From JABSSA01 sp039975755 (GTDB taxonomy: Bacteria; Pseudomonadota; Alphaproteobacteria; Rhodobacterales; Rhodobacteraceae), in NCBI GenBank assembly GCA_039975755.1, contig JBDWGM010000004.1, positions 36,904-100,903 of the forward strand: 64,000 bases of DNA, in the 5' to 3' direction. Shown here piece by piece: positions 26,850 to 35,133 of the stretch (position 1 is the first letter of the stretch; the number at the start of each line of letters is the position of its first letter). The notes under the pieces were generated by a model, which was not told the DNA's origin, did not search any database, and saw only the letters and a list, made by a program, of their open reading frames with translations. The position numbers and the translations under genes were made by a program.

Positions 26850-27779
26850 TTATTTAGGTAAAATTTCCTCTAGCTTTCTAAGATGATCAGCGACGCGGGC
26901 TTTGGTTTTTTCCAGGTCGCCTGCCTCCCAATCTCGAAGGCCTGTGCCTGCGGCCATGCCGCTGCGGCCTGCGTCTCGCATCTGTTGGAGGTACGGCGAT
27001 GGTTCACCAGATGTCTCCAGATCAGACAAAACTTGATTATGGATATCTTGGGTCAGCTCCAAGCCGACAAGATCAGCGTTCTCGAGCGGCCCCAGAACCG
27101 CCAATCGTCGACCAAAGCTGGCCTTAACAACGTTATCCACGGTTTCAGCATCACAAATGCCATTTTCAACCAAAGAAATTGCTTCGCGCCAAAGCGCATG
27201 CTGCAAACGGTTGCCGATGAAACCCGGTACATCCTTTTCCACCATCGCAGGCGTCTTGCACGATTGTGCCAGCAGATCGAACATGCGCTGCGCCAATTCT
27301 GGATCAGCCCATTTTGTTTTCACAACTTCCACAAGTGGGATCATGTGAGGCGGGTTCCACCAGTGGGTTCCAAGCGCGCGATGGCGGCCAGACAAATCCG
27401 CCATAATTTTGGAGATCTGGATAACGGATGTGTTTGACGCAAGGATTGCATCTTCAGGCGCGTGTGCTTCGATCTCAGCGAAAATCTGTTTCTTGAGCTC
27501 AAGCTTCTCAGGCGCTGCTTCGAAAACGAAATCGGCCGTTTTGACCGCTTCAGCCATAGTATTCGTCAGAGACAAACGGCCCAGAGTGGCAGAGATTTCA
27601 TCACGCTCTGCACCAAGAAGCGTCAGGCTTTCGGCAATGCGATCAGGACACGACGCCAGCATTTCCGAAACCGGATCAGTCACCACCACGTGGTGCCCTG
27701 CCCGCGCAAATGTCAGAGCAATTCCATGCCCCATCAATCCGGCGCCAATCACTGCGATATGTTGGCCAGCCTCAGTCAT
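26850..27779 (-). CDS. 3-hydroxyacyl-CoA dehydrogenase family protein
   Basis: A 309-residue NAD-dependent dehydrogenase. The Rossmann motif is GAGLMGHG near residue 13; the conserved segments ASNTSVIQISKI (near 114), GTHWWNPPHMIPLVEVV (near 137) and DVPGFIGNRLQHALWREAISLVENG (near 183) identify the 3-hydroxybutyryl-CoA/L-carnitine/lambda-crystallin dehydrogenase family. The catalytic His-containing block reads HWWNPPH where CoA-type enzymes have HFFNP, so the substrate may be a free beta-hydroxy acid and not a CoA ester. It overlaps the SDR gene by four bases. A beta-keto acid product would be a direct substrate for BKACE in the same operon; this link is inference. Confidence 0.85.
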   Translation of the reverse strand: MTEAGQHIAVIGAGLMGHGIALTFARAGHHVVVTDPVSEMLASCPDRIAESLTLLGAERDEISATLGRLSLTNTMAEAVKTADFVFEAAPEKLELKKQIFAEIEAHAPEDAILASNTSVIQISKIMADLSGRHRALGTHWWNPPHMIPLVEVVKTKWADPELAQRMFDLLAQSCKTPAMVEKDVPGFIGNRLQHALWREAISLVENGICDAETVDNVVKASFGRRLAVLGPLENADLVGLELTQDIHNQVLSDLETSGEPSPYLQQMRDAGRSGMAAGTGLRDWEAGDLEKTKARVADHLRKLEEILPK

Positions 27780-28561
27780 CCCGCGGTATACCCGCCATCA
27801 GCATATAGGATATGCCCGGTGTAAAAATCAGAGGCGGCTGACGACAGGAACAACAATGGCCCTGCCAGATCTTCCGGTTCGCCTAAACGTCCCTTGGGCA
27901 CGCGGGCAAGAAACCCTTCGCGCACTGCAATGGCTTGTTCAGTGTCTTCGAACATCCACGCTGTTAAGGGAGAACGGAATACTGTCGGTGCAATTGCGTT
28001 GACGGTAATTCCTGTTGGCCCCAATTCGCAGCCAAGGGATTTTGTCATCCCATCTACTGCAGCTTTGGATGCGCAATACGCTGTATATCCCGCTGGGTGT
28101 CCCAACAATCCGCGCGCAGAAGACACAAAAACGATCTTGCCGCCGTCGCCCTGTGCCTTCATCTGCACAGTCGCGGCACGGGCGATCAGCCAGCTTTGCG
28201 TGACGTTGGCATCCATAACCCCTTCAAAGGTCGCAGGATCCATTTCTTCGATCTTGGCAACTTTGTTCATGCCTGACGCAACGACCAGAATATCCAATCG
28301 ACCGAACGCGTTCACGGCCTCGGCCACCATATCACCACAGGCTGCTTCGCTGTCTGGCCGGGCGTTAATTTGGTGAACGTCACCTTTGCATTTCTTGGCA
28401 ACCTGGGCCATCTCATCAGCATTGCCAGCCGCAAGCACCACCTTGCATCCTGCACCCGACAAGCACTGCGCCGCGACTGCGCCAAAAGCGCCAGACGCTC
28501 CGGTGATCAGAGCAACCTTGCCTTTCACGTCAAACATGGAAAACGGGTTTTCAAGTGACAT
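27776..28561 (-). CDS. Short-chain dehydrogenase/reductase
   Basis: A 261-residue SDR with TGASGAFGAVAA (cofactor-binding TGxxxGxG-type motif, near residue 20), NARP/DILVVASG (near 93), the active-site Ser region VSSARG and the YTAYCASK Tyr-x-x-x-Lys motif near residue 160. The C-terminal ILYADGGYTAG is typical of classical SDRs. It lies between the hydroxyacyl dehydrogenase and cupin genes and overlaps the former by four bases, so both dehydrogenases are made together. It probably oxidises a hydroxyl intermediate in the pathway; the substrate is not known. Confidence 0.87.
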   Translation of the reverse strand: MSLENPFSMFDVKGKVALITGASGAFGAVAAQCLSGAGCKVVLAAGNADEMAQVAKKCKGDVHQINARPDSEAACGDMVAEAVNAFGRLDILVVASGMNKVAKIEEMDPATFEGVMDANVTQSWLIARAATVQMKAQGDGGKIVFVSSARGLLGHPAGYTAYCASKAAVDGMTKSLGCELGPTGITVNAIAPTVFRSPLTAWMFEDTEQAIAVREGFLARVPKGRLGEPEDLAGPLLFLSSAASDFYTGHILYADGGYTAG

Positions 28562-28565
28562 AGGT

Positions 28566-28919
28566 CTATTCCGGTCTCTTGCCGCCGGGATACGGGATCA
28601 CGACAAGCATTTTACAAATATTGTTGGTTTTGTTCTCGATCCGACGCACTTCTCCGGGTGGAATGGTGCAGCTGTCCATGGCGGATAGAACAGTTTCAAC
28701 ACCGTCCACCTCGACCGTCATTTCACCTTCGAGAACGACATAGACTTTTTCGAAGGGGGTACTGTCAGGGCCAGCACCCCCCCCAGGGAGAAACTGCGAA
28801 AAACCGATCCATTGGTTTTCGGGTCCACCATCTTCAAAGCCTTGCAAACGCAGCCCCGCCACGCCCCAATGGTTTGGAGCATCATAGGTTTCGGCGTCTG
28901 CAAACCGCTTGATCAGCAT
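28566..28919 (-). CDS. Small cupin domain protein
   Basis: A 117-residue single-domain cupin. The second half has the beta-barrel pattern PFEKVYVVLEGEMTVEVDG and later PGEVRRIENKTN. The classical metal-binding histidines of motif 1 (HxH) are not evident: the segment reads GGGAGPDSTPFEKVYVVLEGE. Metal binding is therefore doubtful, and it may be an isomerase, a sensor or a binding protein. It shares one base with the upstream cyclase gene (TGATG), which indicates tight translational coupling within this catabolic operon. Confidence 0.78.
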   Translation of the reverse strand: MLIKRFADAETYDAPNHWGVAGLRLQGFEDGGPENQWIGFSQFLPGGGAGPDSTPFEKVYVVLEGEMTVEVDGVETVLSAMDSCTIPPGEVRRIENKTNNICKMLVVIPYPGGKRPE

Positions 28920-29758
28920 CAGAACGCTTCTCCAGCTTCGATACGGTAAGCTTGTTTTTTATCGGTGATGGCCACCAGACGAATGATACAACCGTCACCA
29001 CGATCCCAGTTCCATGGGAAGAACGCGAAGGTTACGCGCTTGCCTGTCACCGCATCCAGATCGCCGCCGACGTTTTCGATGCCCAATATACCGTTTGAGA
29101 ACAAGGTGTTGTGCACCGGCTCCCAATCGGGAAAGTCATCTTTCCAATCGTTACCGCCAGACCATTCCTTATATTCTTCCTCAAGATGTGGAAGGATTGG
29201 TCCGTTGCGCTGTGGGCCAATTGCCGTTGCCAGAGGGTGGTCGTTGGCCTGCGTGTCGTGACCCACAACCTTCACACCTTTTTCAACCATCCAGTCCGCT
29301 GCAGATTGTACGAGGCCGGGGCAGTACGCGAAATAGTCGCCATCTTCGTATTCTTTGTGCCAGCCTGTGTTGATGATCAGCACGTCGCCCTTGCGGATCG
29401 CATGACCACAGGCTTTTTCGAGATCGTCCCCTGTGATGCTTTCCCACTTTTTCTTAGGGATCGAAACGACAAGACCAGAGCCAAAGAAATGGGGCAGTGG
29501 AACTTCATCGATAAACGGGGTGCCTTGCACAACATGCGCAGGCGCATCGATGTGGGTCGTTACGTGCATCGTTGTGGTGATTGTCTGGCTCAGCACGCCA
29601 GACTTCGCCATGTAGTGCTTTCTCTCGATTGCGACGTCTTTGAAGTAAGGCCAATTGGGACACTGATACCCGAACCGGTGGCTCAGGTTCACGAACTCAA
29701 GGCCCATGTCGTTGTCCAGATTATCCTGAAAATCAATCCCGCGGATCGTTACACTCAT
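28919..29758 (-). CDS. Cyclase family metal-dependent hydrolase
   Basis: A 279-residue member of the cyclase/kynurenine-formamidase-like fold. The metal-binding motif HxxxHxDxPxH is intact as HVTTHIDAPAH (residues 65-75), close to the usual HxGTHxDxPxH but with Thr in the Gly position. A second conserved block, GDVLIINTGWHKEY, follows near residue 138. The start at 29758 was chosen for its GGGAGGAT site. It is the first gene of the long minus-strand operon and faces the IclR regulator. Family members hydrolyse cyclic amides or esters (formylkynurenine, isatin and others), so this enzyme may open a ring or an amide in the imported substrate; that is inference. Confidence 0.87.
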   Translation of the reverse strand: MSVTIRGIDFQDNLDNDMGLEFVNLSHRFGYQCPNWPYFKDVAIERKHYMAKSGVLSQTITTTMHVTTHIDAPAHVVQGTPFIDEVPLPHFFGSGLVVSIPKKKWESITGDDLEKACGHAIRKGDVLIINTGWHKEYEDGDYFAYCPGLVQSAADWMVEKGVKVVGHDTQANDHPLATAIGPQRNGPILPHLEEEYKEWSGGNDWKDDFPDWEPVHNTLFSNGILGIENVGGDLDAVTGKRVTFAFFPWNWDRGDGCIIRLVAITDKKQAYRIEAGEAF

Positions 29759-29800
29759 CGCATCCTCCCAAAAGTCATTCGCCCCAGTGTTCCGCATTAT

Positions 29801-29815
29801 GGTGCATTATGTACC
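29801..29815. promoter_or_regulatory. Putative IclR-type operator
   Basis: GGTGCATTATGTACC is a near-palindrome (one mismatched pair plus an unpaired centre) located between the divergent cyclase operon and the IclR gene. Its size and imperfect symmetry fit IclR-family sites. Confidence 0.4.
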
Positions 29816-29903
29816 GCATGGTGGTCAACTATTGATTTTCATTTTTTGCTTTTTTAAGCTAGTGCGAGCTATCGACCCCTAAAATACTCAACGAGACATT
29901 CCG

Positions 29904-30644
29904 GTGAACGTGCAAGAAACCCCTAAAACACAAGGCATTCAGGTCATTTCCAGGGCCGCCGACATCTTGCGCGTTTTGGGATCTGACTCCGGCGGACTAA
30001 GCCTTGGACAGATTGCTCGCAAAGTGGAACTGCCCCGCTCTACGGTACAGCGGATCGTCAGTGCGCTGATCCATGAAGGGCTTGCGGCATCAAATGGAGG
30101 CAATGGGGGAATCAGGCTGGGGGACGAAATTCGGGCCCTGGCGAATGCACCGGCTTTTGACATTCGAGAGCATTTCCGGCCTCTTTTGGATCAGATTTCG
30201 GCAGCCACATCCGAGACCGTTGATCTTGCGGTTCTCGAAGGCCGCCACATGCGTTTCATTGATCAAATAGAAGGCAATCAGCGGCTTCGTACTGTAACAA
30301 TGATTGGGGACAGGTTCCCGCTCACGACAACGGCAAATGGAAAGGCGGCGCTTGCGGAACTCAGCGAAACGTCAGCCCGCGCCCTGATCTCCGCTGAACT
30401 CGACTCCGATGACCGTGCAGCGGCTTTGATGGATGAGTTGCGCCGTATTCGAGATGGAGAAATCGCGACCGACATTGGGGAGCATTCCGAAGAAGTCTGT
30501 GCTTTGGGATTTTCTGTCATCGGCCCCAACAAAGAAATCGCGGCAGTTTCGATTCCTGTTCCAAGTAGCCGCTTTCATAGAATTAGGGTCGAACTTACAA
30601 AAAAGCTGAACCTTATTCGAGAGACAGAAATTCCGAAATCGTAG
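29904..30644 (+). CDS. IclR family transcriptional regulator
   Basis: A 246-residue regulator. The N-terminal winged helix (LSLGQIARKVELPRSTVQRIVSALIHEGL, about residues 32-60) is followed by the IclR effector domain with the blocks SETVDLAVLEGRHMRFIDQIEG near 110 and LTTTANGKAALAEL near 140, and an ending FHRIRVELTKKLNLIRE. It is divergent from the cyclase/LIV/BKACE operon, the usual position of a pathway-specific regulator that senses a substrate or an intermediate. Family assignment is firm; whether it activates or represses is unknown. Confidence 0.9.
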   Translation: MNVQETPKTQGIQVISRAADILRVLGSDSGGLSLGQIARKVELPRSTVQRIVSALIHEGLAASNGGNGGIRLGDEIRALANAPAFDIREHFRPLLDQISAATSETVDLAVLEGRHMRFIDQIEGNQRLRTVTMIGDRFPLTTTANGKAALAELSETSARALISAELDSDDRAAALMDELRRIRDGEIATDIGEHSEEVCALGFSVIGPNKEIAAVSIPVPSSRFHRIRVELTKKLNLIRETEIPKS

Positions 30645-30810
30645 GAATTTCCCCGTCCGTTTCAGTCCTCAAATCTACCTGCTTTGTTACTACAAATGTT
30701 GTCAAAGGGACGGCATCAAACCGGGACAGACCCAATGAACCGAGAATTGCATTCCGCCCCAATCCGGGATCAATGTTCTTTTGGATAAGCGTAGGCTACA
30801 GCAAATTTCG

Positions 30811-31905
30811 CTACATTGGTTCAATGGGCACCAGCTCTTTGCCATTCTTTTGGTGTCTTGCCAAAAGCTTGTTTACCAATGCCTGTTTCCGAACCGTGGG
30901 TCGCGCCGAACGTCCAGCTTGTTCCGTACCTTCTAGTTCGGGAAAAATCTCGAAAATTTCTTGACGCGCTTTATCAGTAATTGCCCGAAGTGCATTAGGC
31001 CCGGTTAAGAGACTCTCGGCAGGCGCTCCATTTGCAAAGATGACCTGATGCTTTTCTAACAATATGTGTACGTAGCAAACCGGAGCAAACGAGATCTCTT
31101 GCTCGATGCCGACTGCTCCAACCAATTTGATTGCAGGGATGAAGATTTCCCGTTGGCCGAACATGCGTTCCGCGATTTTGGAAACGGCGAGAAGGCGATG
31201 TTGAGGCGACACCAGAAGGTCGGTCTGTGGAACGCCCTCCCCCAATGCTCCTGCGCGAATGCGTACGGGTCGTAGATGAGGTGAGGCAACAAGTTGGGCG
31301 GTGGACAGGGTACGTTTGCCAATCCAAACAATCTTCTGTGCGCCATCTTGGGCAGTTATGACTTCGTCACCTATGGCCAAAGTTTCGATCTCTTGCTCAC
31401 CACTAGGCGTGAGAACCCGCGTCTTTTTGCAAAAACAAACAACCGTGTTCGTTATGGTGTTATTGAAATTTGCCTGATTGTAACGGTTAGGGAACGTGTT
31501 ATCGAATGTGCCAAGTGTGATCGACTCAATCTGATCAGAAGCTGAATTGATACGGTTCGCTGCTCCACCGTTTACCAAAATAGCCTGCGTTCCGTCGCTT
31601 AAGGAGATCAGCTCAAGTGTCGCGTTCGAAGTGGAGCCATCGGCGTAGGTAATCGTCGAACCGGTAAAACGATCGTTATCTGTCTGTGTGGTTGAAGCTT
31701 CGTCAGAGAAATCACCATCATCGTCGATATCAACCACTAAGCTGTCGCCGACATTCATAGCGTTGTTGCCGCCCGCCAGAGTACCGTCTGTTTGTATATT
31801 GAAGACTTGTCCAAGGTCGCTTGCAGAAATCAGGGTGCCTTCGGCGGCGGCTCCTCCAACGCTTAGCGCTGTAGGAAGGTAAAATCCATTGCCGACCAAT
31901 ATCAC
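30811..31905 (-). CDS. Hint (hedgehog/intein) domain protein
   Basis: A protein of about 364 residues. Residues 1-160 form an acidic repeat-poor leader resembling the N-terminal modules of roseobacter RTX/Hint proteins (ADGSTSNATLELISLSDG). A Hint domain starts at a Cys-rich block CFCKKTRVLTPSGEQEIETL, continues with GDEVITAQDG and IRAGALG, and includes LLVSPQHRLL, the conserved Hint block. Usual members begin CFxxGTxI; here the Gly-Thr is replaced by Lys-Lys. The chosen start is the GTG at 31905 with a GAGG site nine bases before it; a TTG at 31920 is an alternative. No signal peptide is seen; family relatives are exported by type I systems. Autoprocessing activity is possible but unproven. 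A second, larger Hint protein lies 8 kb away. Confidence 0.8.
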   Translation of the reverse strand: MILVGNGFYLPTALSVGGAAAEGTLISASDLGQVFNIQTDGTLAGGNNAMNVGDSLVVDIDDDGDFSDEASTTQTDNDRFTGSTITYADGSTSNATLELISLSDGTQAILVNGGAANRINSASDQIESITLGTFDNTFPNRYNQANFNNTITNTVVCFCKKTRVLTPSGEQEIETLAIGDEVITAQDGAQKIVWIGKRTLSTAQLVASPHLRPVRIRAGALGEGVPQTDLLVSPQHRLLAVSKIAERMFGQREIFIPAIKLVGAVGIEQEISFAPVCYVHILLEKHQVIFANGAPAESLLTGPNALRAITDKARQEIFEIFPELEGTEQAGRSARPTVRKQALVNKLLARHQKNGKELVPIEPM

Positions 31906-32145
31906 AACAGAAAACCTCAACTATAAGTTGATTAAAGCTATGTTAAAATTTTAGTTGTGTCAACGATGGTTCCATTTTGGGAAAATGCCGACTGATTAAC
32001 TGGAAAAATTCGTGCTGCGTCGCATGTCCTTCACGATCAGCGCGCCCGCAATACCCGCGCTCTCGCCCCATTCGGGTTAGTGCTGCGCTCAATTTCAGGT
32101 AAGAGGTTCCAACAATGACGTCTACCACAGGAAGGATCACCGGGT

Positions 32146-32673
32146 ATGGACTTGGTAGAAACAGCCAGACTTTACGCCCAAGCTGCACACCGTGCCGTGG
32201 GGCAAAAACGAAAGTACACCGGCGAGTGTTACACGGTACACACCTTAGATGTCGCCGCGTTGGTTGCCAGCTTTGATGGTACTCCAGAAATGGTTGCAGC
32301 TGCGCATTTGCATGATGTTGTTGAGGACACGGCTATTGAATTGGCGGATATCCGTGACGTTTTCGGTGAGGAAGTTGCTGATTTGGTTGACTGGCTTACG
32401 GATCGCTCAAAGCCGGAAGACGGCAATCGGGCTGTGCGCAAGGCCGTTGATCGCGACCGCTTGAGCACGGCTCCTGCTAAAGCGCAAACAATAAAATGCT
32501 GTGATCTCATCTCCAACACCACCTCAATTGTTGAGCACGACCCAAGCTTTGCGAAAGTGTATCTAAGGGAGAAAGCTGAATTGCTTGACGTCATGACTTC
32601 GGCTGATCCGAGAGCAAGGGATGCGGCATTGCAGCAGGTGCCTACCCCAAAAGGGCAGCCCAATAACCGTTGA
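32146..32673 (+). CDS. HD domain phosphohydrolase, RelA/SpoT hydrolase-like
   Basis: A 175-residue protein consisting almost only of an HD domain like the hydrolase half of RelA/SpoT. The metal ligands are visible: His32 (VHTLDVAAL), His56-Asp57 (AAHLHDVVEDT) and a distal Asp near 120 (KAQTIKCCDLISNT). The Glu-Asp pair that follows HD, needed in (p)ppGpp hydrolases, is also present. No synthetase, TGS or ACT domain follows. A small alarmone hydrolase acting on (p)ppGpp or another nucleotide is therefore likely. It lies 150 bp upstream of speD on the same strand, so the two could share a transcript. Confidence 0.83.
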   Translation: MDLVETARLYAQAAHRAVGQKRKYTGECYTVHTLDVAALVASFDGTPEMVAAAHLHDVVEDTAIELADIRDVFGEEVADLVDWLTDRSKPEDGNRAVRKAVDRDRLSTAPAKAQTIKCCDLISNTTSIVEHDPSFAKVYLREKAELLDVMTSADPRARDAALQQVPTPKGQPNNR

Positions 32674-32825
32674 AATTGGGGTCACCGTAAGACGTCAGCT
32701 GCGCAAATCTATATCGGCGTCACCGCTCTTGATAGGTTCAAAAAGCGTGCGAAACTCGATAGAACACGAGATACCACAACCACACGGTGCCTTAACGGGC
32801 ACACGATTTCGATTGGACCAACTGC

Positions 32826-33176
32826 ATGCAATTTGCACCCGGAACTCATGTACTGCTGGACCTGTACGCCGCGCAATTCTTGGATGATTTAAGCGTCGTT
32901 CGCGAAGCATTATTAACAGCAGCCAATGACGTTGGCGCGACCGTGTTGGACCAAAAATTTCACGTCTTTGGTGAGGGTTCAGGCATTACCGGAATGGTGC
33001 TGTTAAAAGAGTCGCACATTTCTATCCACACTTGGCCCGAAACCGGCTTTGCTGCGGTAGATATTTTCTTGTGCAGTGGTTTTTCACCTGACCCGGCAAT
33101 CGCGGTCATAGAGGCCGCTTTTCAGGCCTCGCACAGTGAAGTTTCAAAAATTCATCGCGGCCAAAAATCTGAATAG
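32826..33176 (+). CDS. speD: S-adenosylmethionine decarboxylase proenzyme, SpeD type
   Basis: A 116-residue pyruvoyl enzyme of the short bacterial class. The self-cleavage site is ESHISIHTWPE, with the pyruvoyl-forming Ser63, His68 and catalytic Cys83 at exactly the residue numbers seen in the well-studied Thermotoga protein. The product, decarboxylated AdoMet, is the aminopropyl donor for spermidine synthase, and a spermidine-synthase-like gene lies tail-to-tail 26 bp away on the other strand. Some short SpeD relatives have been reported to act instead as arginine or ornithine decarboxylases, so the substrate should be treated as probable. The link to the facing DUF4178/DUF350/SpeE-like operon is by position. 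Confidence 0.9.
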   Translation: MQFAPGTHVLLDLYAAQFLDDLSVVREALLTAANDVGATVLDQKFHVFGEGSGITGMVLLKESHISIHTWPETGFAAVDIFLCSGFSPDPAIAVIEAAFQASHSEVSKIHRGQKSE

Positions 33177-33201
33177 TTTCTTTAACCAAGGCCATCACGG
33201 G

Positions 33202-34743
33202 TCATTCAAACCAAGCATCCCAACCGTCCTGATAGTAATGAACGAGCGCATGAGATTGAATAGTATTCAGATCGGCGGGAACGCGAGCTGTGTCTGCTGC
33301 AAAAACCTGCGCCTGTTGCCAGATTTCTGGGGTAAGATAGCGCAATCCCTGCGGCCAAACCAAATCACGTTGGGCGGGTTCATAAGGCGACACAAGCACA
33401 AAGCCCCATTCCCCAAAGCTTGGCACATAAGCGCGATATGGACGCACATATAAAGCTTGCAAGGCGCTCATGGGGTTCCGCGTACCTTCCCATGTTTCAA
33501 TGATCGACCAGAACGCCTGTCGCGCAAAGAAAGGTGAACCCGCTTGGGTCACGAGAACACCGCGCGGCGACAATCGTTCGATCAGAATCGCGTAGAATTC
33601 GGTCGAGTACAGCTTGGACAGCGACAAATTTTTGGGATCGGGAAGGTCAACAATGATAACATCAAAAGTCGCATCGGTTTCTTCGGCAAAATTCCAGGCA
33701 TCTTGATTGATGATACTCACCCGTGGATCGGACAGGGCCTCATCATTCAGATGCTTTAGTTGGGCATGATCACGAAATAGCTCGGTGACACGTGGATCTA
33801 GGTCCACGAGCGTAACCTGCGACACATCCTCATATTTCAGCACTTCGCGCGCTGCCATGCCGTCACCGCCGCCAAGTATCAACACGTCCTCATTTCGCGA
33901 GGCTTGTGCAAGTGCGGGATGGACCAACATTTCATGATAGCGATACTCGTCCGCAGAATCGAATTGGATCGAATGATCGAGAAACAAGCGTGTGCGATCG
34001 CGAAACCGCGTAACGGCGATGTTTTGATAAGGCGTCGTTTCTGACAAAATCAGGTCATCTTGAAACAATGCGGCATCTGCCACAGACACCAGCCGTTCCG
34101 ATTGCACCAGCCCAGCCATCATCAGAGCAAATGCACCTGCGCATACAAATTTGAGAGTGGAATTGATCCGATCCCGAAACATGGCAATGGATACACCCGC
34201 CACGATTAAGTTGAGACAACCAAACACTAAGCTTGCAGACATCAAGCCAAGGTGTGGCACTATGAAAAGCGGGAACGCCAACGACGCAATCAACGCGCCA
34301 AGATAGTCGACACTGAGCACGTTTTCGAACCGAAACCGCGTGGCTCCGATGTCTTTAAGAACGCGCGCAATCAACGGAATTTCCATGCCTGACAGCACGC
34401 CAACACCGCCCAGCATAAGGTAAAGAAGAAGTTGGACTTCTCCGGTCAATGCATAGGCTGCGTAAACGACGGGAGCCAGAGCACCGCCGACAACGCCCAA
34501 TGCGACCTGCACCCGCACAAAGCCCTGCAAAGCATCGCCCGTGAATCGCGAAAGCCAGGCACCAACGCCCATAGTTGCCAAGAATACACCGATCACAAAA
34601 CTGAATTGGCGCACAGAGTCACCAAGCAGGTAGCTCGATAATGTCGCGGCGATCAGTTCGTAAATTAGGCTCGCAATCGCCACAAGCCAAGTCGCAAGCA
34701 GCAACCAAATAGCCTGCTTGCTCTGGGTCGTGTCAGATTTCAT
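33202..34743 (-). CDS. Membrane-anchored spermidine synthase-like protein
   Basis: A 513-residue protein. Residues about 10-215 contain seven or eight transmembrane helices, and the rest is a spermidine/spermine-synthase domain with the AdoMet-binding GGGDG at 291-295, VDLDP near 314, and VDLPDP at 365-370, matching the catalytic D-x-x-D-P of SpeE. An acceptor-amine region (KLYSTEFYAIL) follows. The key acidic residues are kept, so aminopropyl transfer is plausible, at or near the membrane. It shares its start region with DUF350 by one base and ends a five-gene operon with two DUF4178 genes. The facing SpeD would supply the donor. Its acceptor could be a polyamine, lipid or protein; this is unknown. 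Confidence 0.88.
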   Translation of the reverse strand: MKSDTTQSKQAIWLLLATWLVAIASLIYELIAATLSSYLLGDSVRQFSFVIGVFLATMGVGAWLSRFTGDALQGFVRVQVALGVVGGALAPVVYAAYALTGEVQLLLYLMLGGVGVLSGMEIPLIARVLKDIGATRFRFENVLSVDYLGALIASLAFPLFIVPHLGLMSASLVFGCLNLIVAGVSIAMFRDRINSTLKFVCAGAFALMMAGLVQSERLVSVADAALFQDDLILSETTPYQNIAVTRFRDRTRLFLDHSIQFDSADEYRYHEMLVHPALAQASRNEDVLILGGGDGMAAREVLKYEDVSQVTLVDLDPRVTELFRDHAQLKHLNDEALSDPRVSIINQDAWNFAEETDATFDVIIVDLPDPKNLSLSKLYSTEFYAILIERLSPRGVLVTQAGSPFFARQAFWSIIETWEGTRNPMSALQALYVRPYRAYVPSFGEWGFVLVSPYEPAQRDLVWPQGLRYLTPEIWQQAQVFAADTARVPADLNTIQSHALVHYYQDGWDAWFE

Positions 34744-34967
34744 TAGGATAAAATGACGGCCGAGATGATTAACGACAATGAAATGAAGACAGAAGCAATC
34801 AAAATCGCCAGCGCTACGTTCTGATCTGTCTCAATCTCTTTGATGATGGGGAATGGAGAAAATGTACGGATCACCCACCAGCATAGGCATAAGATAAAGA
34901 TCCCGATCAGTGAAAAAATGAGCGTCGAGAGTATCTCTGCTCCTGAAATTTCGGCAAAAAGTTCCAA
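34743..34967 (-). CDS. DUF350 family small membrane protein (YjfL-like, half-size)
   Basis: A 74-residue protein with two transmembrane helices (about 13-34 and 50-73) and a short charged loop with FSPFPIIKEIETDQNVALAI, the DUF350 signature. Most DUF350 proteins are about 130 residues with four helices, so this is a half-size form that probably dimerises. It overlaps the SpeE-like gene by one base and is separated by 10 bp from the tiny upstream gene. DUF350 has no proven activity. Its constant pairing with SpeE-like and DUF4178 genes suggests a shared membrane complex; that is inference. Confidence 0.8.
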   Translation of the reverse strand: MELFAEISGAEILSTLIFSLIGIFILCLCWWVIRTFSPFPIIKEIETDQNVALAILIASVFISLSLIISAVILS

Positions 34968-34977
34968 CTTTAATCTC

Positions 34978-35133
34978 CTATTTCACGCGACCATTTATGC
35001 CGCCACCAACTCCGCCAATCCTTACAGATCGATCCAAGTCTCTGCTTTCCTGCCATACGCTGTTGATCGACAGGTAGTACCCGCCAGCCAACGCACACAC
35101 TGCCAGAATAATGAATATTGCGCGCGCGATCAT
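34978..35133 (-). CDS. Tiny membrane or lipoprotein-like protein
   Basis: A 51-residue frame from the ATG at 35133, starting directly after the DUF4178 stop codon (TAG then ATG). The N-terminus is a hydrophobic helix (MIARAIFIILAVCALAGGYY), followed by a hydrophilic tail (LSINSVWQESRDLDRS) and a Gly-rich end. LAVCA gives a weak lipobox-like Cys. It is one of five tightly packed genes, which argues that it is real despite its size. Its likely role is a membrane-anchored small subunit of the DUF350/SpeE-like complex. No similarity is recognised. Confidence 0.6.
   Translation of the reverse strand: MIARAIFIILAVCALAGGYYLSINSVWQESRDLDRSVRIGGVGGGINGRVK

Noticed and set aside
31943..32188. Minus-strand open frame between the Hint gene and the HD hydrolase gene
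   Set aside because: It overlaps the start of the HD hydrolase gene on the other strand and shows no domain or ribosome-binding site.
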